This document shows, piece by piece, positions 59,691-64,000 of a DNA stretch of 64,000 nt. How positions within the stretch are numbered: the first letter of the stretch is position 1; each line of letters opens with the position of its first letter. The DNA is from Candidatus Peribacteria bacterium (lineage in GTDB: Bacteria > Patescibacteriota > Gracilibacteria > UBA1369 > LOWO2-01-FULL-3), in assembly GCA_943357285.1 (NCBI GenBank), contig CALRGJ010000005.1, positions 1 to 64,000 of the forward strand, given 5' to 3'. The translations under genes were made by a program, and so were the position numbers. Below the pieces are notes generated by a model. That model worked only from the letters and a program-made list of their open reading frames with translations, made no database searches and was not told the origin of the DNA.

Positions 59691-61094
59691 TTATTTTTTT
59701 AGAACTCCTTCTTGAGTTAATCCCTTACGAAGCATGATCAGCATTTTTGCTGCTTCCGCTCTAATAGCTGTTCCTCTGAAATTCGCTCTAGTGCCATTGT
59801 CAGCACCAGTAATTACTCCAAGGTTATGAGCCTTAGCAAAATTTTCTTTCTGGTGTTCGTTCATCTGGTTAAAATCCAGATAATCACCAATTTCAGTTAC
59901 GGCATTTACATCTATTGTTTTACCAGTCATTTTTTCGTATACAGCAATTGCCGTATCCGCAAATGTTTCTCTTTTCATTTCTCCTGCGATCCCGCCACAA
60001 GCGGCAATCTCGCTTTTTAATTTTTCTACACCGATCACGTTAGCCATAGATTGCAAGAATGGTTTAGCCCATTCAATATTTCCACCAAGTGCGTCAACTT
60101 CAGGAGAAACACTTGAATCTGGTTTCAATTTTGCCGCCTTATCAATCATGGCAATACCTTCGGCGCAGTTTAGTTTGTATTCTGGTCTCAAATCCTTGAA
60201 CCCGTCATCATTTTCCGTTCCCTCAACTATTCCAAGAGCAGCGGCTTCATTAGCGGATTCCGCATACCAAGAATCTTGGTCTACGTCAGGGAAAGCCCAT
60301 AATCCTTCACTGCTTAAATGACGATTCAATTCTTTATCGTCTGAAGCATTACGTTCAGAAAGTTTTTCTAAAATTTTGGCAGGATCTTTTCCTTCATTTG
60401 CATAAGCAAATGCCTTATTTGCGAGTTCTTTAAACTCAGCTAAATATTTCACCGGCCAAATTCTTTCTGTAATCATTGTACGCAATTTTTCAACCATATC
60501 TTTAGATGCTGGACTAACTGTCACAATTTTATCTAAAGTTTGAATAATTTCGGCTGTGTAAGTTTGCTGTTTGGTTACAGCATCACCTGCAGTTTTTGAA
60601 AACATTGAAAATTTGTCCTGATTTTCTGTGAATTTAGAAATCATATCACTTTTAAGGCTGGCCATAGCATCTTTAATTTTTGCCATTGTTGCCTCATCGG
60701 TAACCGTAGATAGACTGTCTAGCTTCGCATTAATTAGCTCATCAATCTTTGAATTTAATTCTTTAGTATTATCCAAAAATTCATCTTCGAATTTTTTTTC
60801 TTTCAACTCTTTTTCACGGAGTTTTAATTTTTTAAGATTATTTTTAATAATGAAATCCTTATTCAGTTCCAATTCATCTCCATCTGATAAATCCTTCTCG
60901 TCATTGGTATCATCGTTTTTATCATTGTCATTCCCCTCATCACTTACGTAATTGGAAAACAGACTGTCGCTAGATATTTTTTTATTCACATCTGCCATAT
61001 CACTGGCAGCAATTGTGATAACTGACAAAACCATCGCGACAATAAGTCCGACATTTTTTTTGTGATTTCCTGTAGAACCTTTGTTTTTCTTCAT
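59691..61094 (-). CDS. S-layer homology (SLH) domain protein
   Basis: 467 aa. Basic N-terminus and signal-like helix (VGLIVAMVLSVITIAASDMA), an acidic Asp/Asn/Glu stretch (about 50-77), a long coiled-coil-like Lys/Glu region, then SLH-type motifs: FPDVDQDSWYAESANEAAAL, GTENDDGFKDLRPEYKLNCA, and near the end NLGVITGADNGTRANFRGTA then IRAEAAKMLIML. Probably exported and wall-bound. Possible S-layer anchor or cell-surface structural protein; strong promoter and terminator fit a highly expressed gene. Confidence 0.8.
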   Translation of the reverse strand: MKKNKGSTGNHKKNVGLIVAMVLSVITIAASDMADVNKKISSDSLFSNYVSDEGNDNDKNDDTNDEKDLSDGDELELNKDFIIKNNLKKLKLREKELKEKKFEDEFLDNTKELNSKIDELINAKLDSLSTVTDEATMAKIKDAMASLKSDMISKFTENQDKFSMFSKTAGDAVTKQQTYTAEIIQTLDKIVTVSPASKDMVEKLRTMITERIWPVKYLAEFKELANKAFAYANEGKDPAKILEKLSERNASDDKELNRHLSSEGLWAFPDVDQDSWYAESANEAAALGIVEGTENDDGFKDLRPEYKLNCAEGIAMIDKAAKLKPDSSVSPEVDALGGNIEWAKPFLQSMANVIGVEKLKSEIAACGGIAGEMKRETFADTAIAVYEKMTGKTIDVNAVTEIGDYLDFNQMNEHQKENFAKAHNLGVITGADNGTRANFRGTAIRAEAAKMLIMLRKGLTQEGVLKK

Positions 61095-61188
61095 TTGTTT
61101 TTGTTTAAATAATAAAATAGAAAATTCTTTCGAATTCCCCCTGTTTTTAGATCTTTATATTTTTTTGTTTTAATCTAATCACGACAAT

Positions 61189-61217
61189 ATTATACAACAA
61201 AATGGGTCATTAGTCAA
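61189..61217 (-). promoter_or_regulatory. promoter of the SLH gene
   Basis: TTGACT (61217-61212), 17-nt spacer, perfect TATAAT (61194-61189); leader of about 85-90 nt, unusually long for this window. Confidence 0.7.
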
Positions 61218-61238
61218 ATACAGACTATTACGCTCTAA

Positions 61239-62282
61239 TTAGAGATTTTTGGCCGCCTCTAGTATGATTTTCTTTGTTTCTTCCCAGCTTATACAGCTGT
61301 CAGTTACAGACACTCCATATTTCATTTCTCCCCAGCCTCCACCTATTTTCTGACTACCTTCGAACAAATGACTTTCTAGCATCAATCCTACTATATTATC
61401 GGAGCCATTTTTGATCTGTCCCATCACATCATTCCAAACCTTCGGCTGATTTCTAAAATCTTTTTCGCTATTTGCATGACTACAATCAATAATAATTCTT
61501 GGTTTAACTCCGGCTTTTTTGCAGAAATTTGCAGCTAGAGCTACATCTTTTGATGAATAATTTGGTCCAGACACTCCTCCTCTCAAAATCACATGCCCAT
61601 ATGGATTACCTGTGGTGCTTACTACGGAAACTTTTCCTTCATCATCCATTCCAAGGAAATTATGAGGAGCTTCCGCTGATAGAATTGCATTCACCGCCAC
61701 ATCTACATTGCCTTCAGTTCCATTTTTGAAACCCACCGGCATGGATAAACCACTGGCCAATTCTCTATGGGTTTGTGATTCTGCAGTTCTGGCGCCAATA
61801 GCGCTCCAACAGATCAAATCCGAATGATATTGAATAACGATCGGTCCCAAAACTTCCGTAGCAGTTGGTAATCCCATGTCATTTATCTGTATTAACAATT
61901 TCCTAGCCAAAAGCACACCTTCCTTCAAACTATAAGAATCATCTAAATAAGGATCATAAATAAAACCCTTCCAACCAATGGTTGTTCGAGGTTTTTCTAG
62001 ATATGCTCTCATTACAATCACGAATTTATCTTCAACTTGTTTGCGCAGTTCGTTTAGTTTTTCCGCATATTCTAAAGCCGCTTTTGCATCATGAATAGAG
62101 CAAGGACCCACCACGATAATTTTTCTGGAATCTTTCCCATCCAAAATATTTTGAATATCTTCACGCGCTTTAAGCACAGTTTCAGATGCACGCTTGGTTA
62201 TCTTTGCCTGCTTCAAAACTGTCGCCGGCGAAGCAATTTCTCCAAAAGACGAAACGCGTAAGTTGTTTATTTTAGAATTCAT
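61239..62282 (-). CDS. aroF: 3-deoxy-7-phosphoheptulonate synthase (DAHP synthase, class I)
   Basis: 347 aa from ATG 62282 (an in-frame ATG at 62291 lies before the expected transcript start). VVGPCSIHDAKAALEYA, MRAYLEKPRTTIGWKGFIYDP (read in parts), GARTAESQTHRELASGLSMP, IIDCSHANSEKD and MLESHLFEGSQ are signatures of the AroF/G/H type. First step of the shikimate pathway, from PEP and erythrose 4-phosphate. The symbol denotes the family, not the feedback type. Confidence 0.95.
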   Translation of the reverse strand: MNSKINNLRVSSFGEIASPATVLKQAKITKRASETVLKAREDIQNILDGKDSRKIIVVGPCSIHDAKAALEYAEKLNELRKQVEDKFVIVMRAYLEKPRTTIGWKGFIYDPYLDDSYSLKEGVLLARKLLIQINDMGLPTATEVLGPIVIQYHSDLICWSAIGARTAESQTHRELASGLSMPVGFKNGTEGNVDVAVNAILSAEAPHNFLGMDDEGKVSVVSTTGNPYGHVILRGGVSGPNYSSKDVALAANFCKKAGVKPRIIIDCSHANSEKDFRNQPKVWNDVMGQIKNGSDNIVGLMLESHLFEGSQKIGGGWGEMKYGVSVTDSCISWEETKKIILEAAKNL

Positions 62283-62291
62283 AGCTCGCAT

Positions 62292-62320
62292 AAAATAGCT
62301 TAAAAGCTTCCTGTTGCCAA
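62292..62320 (-). promoter_or_regulatory. promoter of the DAHP synthase gene
   Basis: TTGGCA (62320-62315), 17-nt spacer, TATTTT (62297-62292), nine nt to ATG 62282; near-leaderless. Confidence 0.55.
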
Positions 62321-62327
62321 CTTTAAC

Positions 62328-62350
62328 AAAAAAAACAGCCTTTTGGGCTG
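62328..62350 (-). terminator. intrinsic terminator of tRNA-Asp
   Basis: Stem CAGCC/GGCTG with loop CAAAA followed by eight T on the minus strand, 17 nt after the tRNA. Confidence 0.85.
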
Positions 62351-62366
62351 CTCTACACTATTTGAA

Positions 62367-62443
62367 TGGCGGAACGGACGGGATTCGAACCCGCGACCTC
62401 CACAGTGACAGTGTGGCGTTCTAACCAGCTGAACTACCGCTCC
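62367..62443 (-). tRNA. tRNA-Asp (GTC)
   Basis: 77 nt with encoded CCA. Acceptor GGAGCGG pairs with CCGTTCC (one G-U), discriminator G; anticodon stem-loop CCACA-CTGTCAC-TGTGG gives anticodon GTC; T-arm GCGGGTTCGAATCCCGT. All arms are normal. Confidence 0.97.
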
Positions 62444-62467
62444 ACGTAAATAATGCAGGTGGACGAT

Positions 62468-62496
62468 AATATAATTCGCACCCAAAAACAAGTAAA
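62468..62496 (-). promoter_or_regulatory. promoter of tRNA-Asp
   Basis: TTTACT (62496-62491), 17-nt spacer, TATATT (62473-62468), about 18 nt before the mature 5' end. Confidence 0.55.
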
Positions 62497-62497
62497 T

Positions 62498-62526
62498 TTG
62501 TGATATTGAGCGTTTTCCCCTAAGAT
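62498..62526 (+). promoter_or_regulatory. promoter of the glycosyltransferase gene, leaderless geometry
   Basis: TTGTGA (62498-62503), 17-nt spacer, TAAGAT (62521-62526), six nt to ATG 62533. Confidence 0.6.
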
Positions 62527-62532
62527 TATTGC

Positions 62533-63639
62533 ATGAAAATTGGAATAGATTGTCGCTTTTTCAGCTCAAAATTTACCGGAATTGGTCGTTATACCCATGA
62601 ACTGGTGGAGAATTTCATTAAACTCAATTCTGCTCTCACCTCTCCTCACGAGCTTATACTCTTCTTTAATGAGCCTGAATATAAAGATTTTATCTACCCC
62701 AATCACACCAAAAAAGTTCTCGTGAATGCCAAGCACTATTCCATCGACGAACAATTTATATTTCTCAGAAAATTAAATAAGGAAAAACTTGATCTGGTTC
62801 ATTTTCCGCATTTCAATATTCCAGTTCTCTACTCTAGACCATACATCGTTACCATTCACGACCTCACGCTTTCTATGTTTCCAGGTCAAAAAATGACCAG
62901 ATGGTATCATCGCATTGGATACAATCTCACGATAAAAAACGCCGTTAAAAAAGCTAAAAAAATTATCTCTGTTTCTGAAAATACGAAAAAAGATTTGATA
63001 CGACTACTTCGCGTTCCGGAAGAAAAAATAACTGTAATTTATAATGGTATTTCTCCAGATTTAAAAGTTGTTCCGGAATATAAAAATGCTGCACATGAAG
63101 ACTTCCTTTTGTATGCCGGAGTTTGGCGCAGCCATAAAAATTTACCTCGTCTTATCTCCGCTTTCCATCTGTTGAAAAATAGGAATCCGGAATTCAAAGA
63201 TGTTAAGTTGATAATCACTGGTAAACCTGATCCACACTATCCAGAAGTAAAACACACAGTTCGTTTTCTCGGTTTGGAGCATGATGTAAAATTTCTTGGC
63301 CTTGTTCCGGAACAAGAATTAATTAAGCTTTATAACCAAGCAACGATTTTCGTCTTCCCTTCTTTATATGAAGGATTCGGTCTTCCTCCTCTTGAAGCCA
63401 TGAGCTGCGGTACGCCCGTAGCCGCCGCAAATTCTTCTTCCATCCCAGAAGTTTGTGGCGAAGGTAATGCCGTATTTTTCAATCCTCATAGTATAGACTC
63501 CATTGCTGAAACCATCCTTTCCCTATATAAAAATCCTACTGCTCAAGAAAAATTAATCAAAAATGGCCTCGACCATGCGGCCAAATTTTCTTGGATCAAA
63601 ACCGCTAAAGAAACCTGGCAAATAATAAATCACCAATGA
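62533..63639 (+). CDS. GT4 family glycosyltransferase
   Basis: 368 aa GT-B enzyme. N-terminal FSSKFTGIGRYTHELVEN, HFPHFNIP, IVTIHDLTLSMFP, KIISVSENTKKDLIRLL; C-terminal donor domain with YAGVWRSHKNLPRLISAF and the EX7E motif FPSLYEGFGLPPLEAMSCGTP. Transfers a sugar from a nucleotide donor, probably in surface polysaccharide or glycolipid synthesis; sugar and acceptor are unknown. Overlaps the next gene by ATGA. Confidence 0.9.
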   Translation: MKIGIDCRFFSSKFTGIGRYTHELVENFIKLNSALTSPHELILFFNEPEYKDFIYPNHTKKVLVNAKHYSIDEQFIFLRKLNKEKLDLVHFPHFNIPVLYSRPYIVTIHDLTLSMFPGQKMTRWYHRIGYNLTIKNAVKKAKKIISVSENTKKDLIRLLRVPEEKITVIYNGISPDLKVVPEYKNAAHEDFLLYAGVWRSHKNLPRLISAFHLLKNRNPEFKDVKLIITGKPDPHYPEVKHTVRFLGLEHDVKFLGLVPEQELIKLYNQATIFVFPSLYEGFGLPPLEAMSCGTPVAAANSSSIPEVCGEGNAVFFNPHSIDSIAETILSLYKNPTAQEKLIKNGLDHAAKFSWIKTAKETWQIINHQ

Positions 63640-63956
63640 CTTTTTATCCTTTTCAAGATTTTTTAAAGAGAGCAGCCAATAAATATGGCATTTCCAAAGA
63701 GATGGAAGCTGCAAAAATATGCAACGATTTTCGCGCAATTATGCCCGAACTCTTGAAAGGAATTCCTCAAGCCGATATATACATTCAGCCCGCTTTTTAT
63801 AAGAACAAAACTCTCGTTCTCAATGTTTTAAATCCAGCTTGGGCTCAAGAAATTATTATTCGTCGTCCAAAAATTATCGCCGAAATGAATAGAAAAGCCG
63901 GCAAGGAAATAATAAAGAATCTTTATACTCAACTTCATAGCTCAGGACAGTACTAA
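63636..63956 (+). CDS. DUF721/DciA-like protein
   Basis: 106 aa. Shape and motifs (N-terminal helix, then KTLVLNVLNPAWAQEIIIRR and a C-terminal helix) match the DUF721/DciA fold, with the usual strand-W-A-E-L pattern. DciA helps load the replicative helicase in bacteria lacking DnaC, but short homologues occur with other roles. Coupled to the glycosyltransferase gene by ATGA. The remaining 44 nt to the window end show no gene. Confidence 0.6.
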   Translation: MTFYPFQDFLKRAANKYGISKEMEAAKICNDFRAIMPELLKGIPQADIYIQPAFYKNKTLVLNVLNPAWAQEIIIRRPKIIAEMNRKAGKEIIKNLYTQLHSSGQY

Positions 63957-64000
63957 GGTCAAAAAAATAACAATTTTAGTCGAAATTTCCTCTGTTAGCA

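Noticed and set aside
62300..62491. 63-aa open frame on the minus strand
   Set aside because: It runs through tRNA-Asp and its terminator.
1..64000. UGA recoded as Gly or Trp, as in some CPR lineages
   Set aside because: Many genes end in TGA at expected family lengths and no conserved protein is interrupted by TGA.
1..64000. CRISPR array, insertion sequence, prophage or defence island
   Set aside because: No regularly spaced repeats, transposase, integrase, phage structural or Cas genes were seen; the lone HNH gene is insufficient.

Overview
This 64 kb window is a compact, AT-rich bacterial chromosome segment. I see no rRNA genes, CRISPR arrays, insertion sequences or phage genes. It uses the standard code: many frames stop at TGA and full-length conserved proteins need no recoding. 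Gene content and style (VanW, YtxH, DUF5665 and DciA-like proteins, an SLH protein, many short unknown proteins, tight packing) suggest a Patescibacteria/CPR-type lineage with unusually rich biosynthesis, perhaps of the Gracilibacteria/Peregrinibacteria kind. That placement is inference; there is no rRNA here to test it.

Layout. 0-7 kb: a class A penicillin-binding protein, an O-methyltransferase, RdgB, a membrane-anchored ECF-sigma-like protein diverging from an unknown membrane protein, and a Cys/His/Asp hydrolase-like protein. 7.2-24 kb: tmRNA, mfd, dnaN, rny-ytxH-vanW, the murF-holB-ricT-TPR operon, a cyclophilin lipoprotein, a split HNH nuclease gene and infC-rpmI-rplT. 24-30 kb: MEP isoprenoid genes dxr, ispDF and ispE mixed with a GGDEF protein, a receiver protein and unknowns. 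30-45 kb: recR, two tandem paralogous unknowns, pdxST, pepN, an ABC exporter, carB, a DHH phosphoesterase and queG. 45-52 kb: korAB with a flavodoxin, a cobalamin adenosyltransferase, a DsbA-VKOR-DoxX oxidative-folding operon and lgt. 52-60 kb: a lysine/diaminopimelate operon lysC-asd-dapB-dapA-lysA-dapL. 60-64 kb: an SLH protein, DAHP synthase, tRNA-Asp, a glycosyltransferase and a DciA-like protein.

Main discovery candidate: the leader of the lysine operon looks like a ribosome-mediated attenuator. A promoter is followed by a 16-codon reading frame with five lysine codons, a stem-loop, an intrinsic terminator and then lysC. The last sense codons of the leader (GCGGAG) are exactly complementary to the 5' arm of the terminator (CTCCGC), the expected antiterminator geometry.

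Other notable signals: many sigma-70-type promoters place the -10 box 6-9 nt before the start codon, so leaderless mRNAs look common and Shine-Dalgarno sites are mostly absent. ispE has no ATG, GTG or TTG start, and the only standard start of infC overlaps its own promoter. Six convergent gene pairs interlock their stop codons in the same 4 nt. The tmRNA tag is long (27 residues), and two related palindromic elements sit in intergenic gaps.
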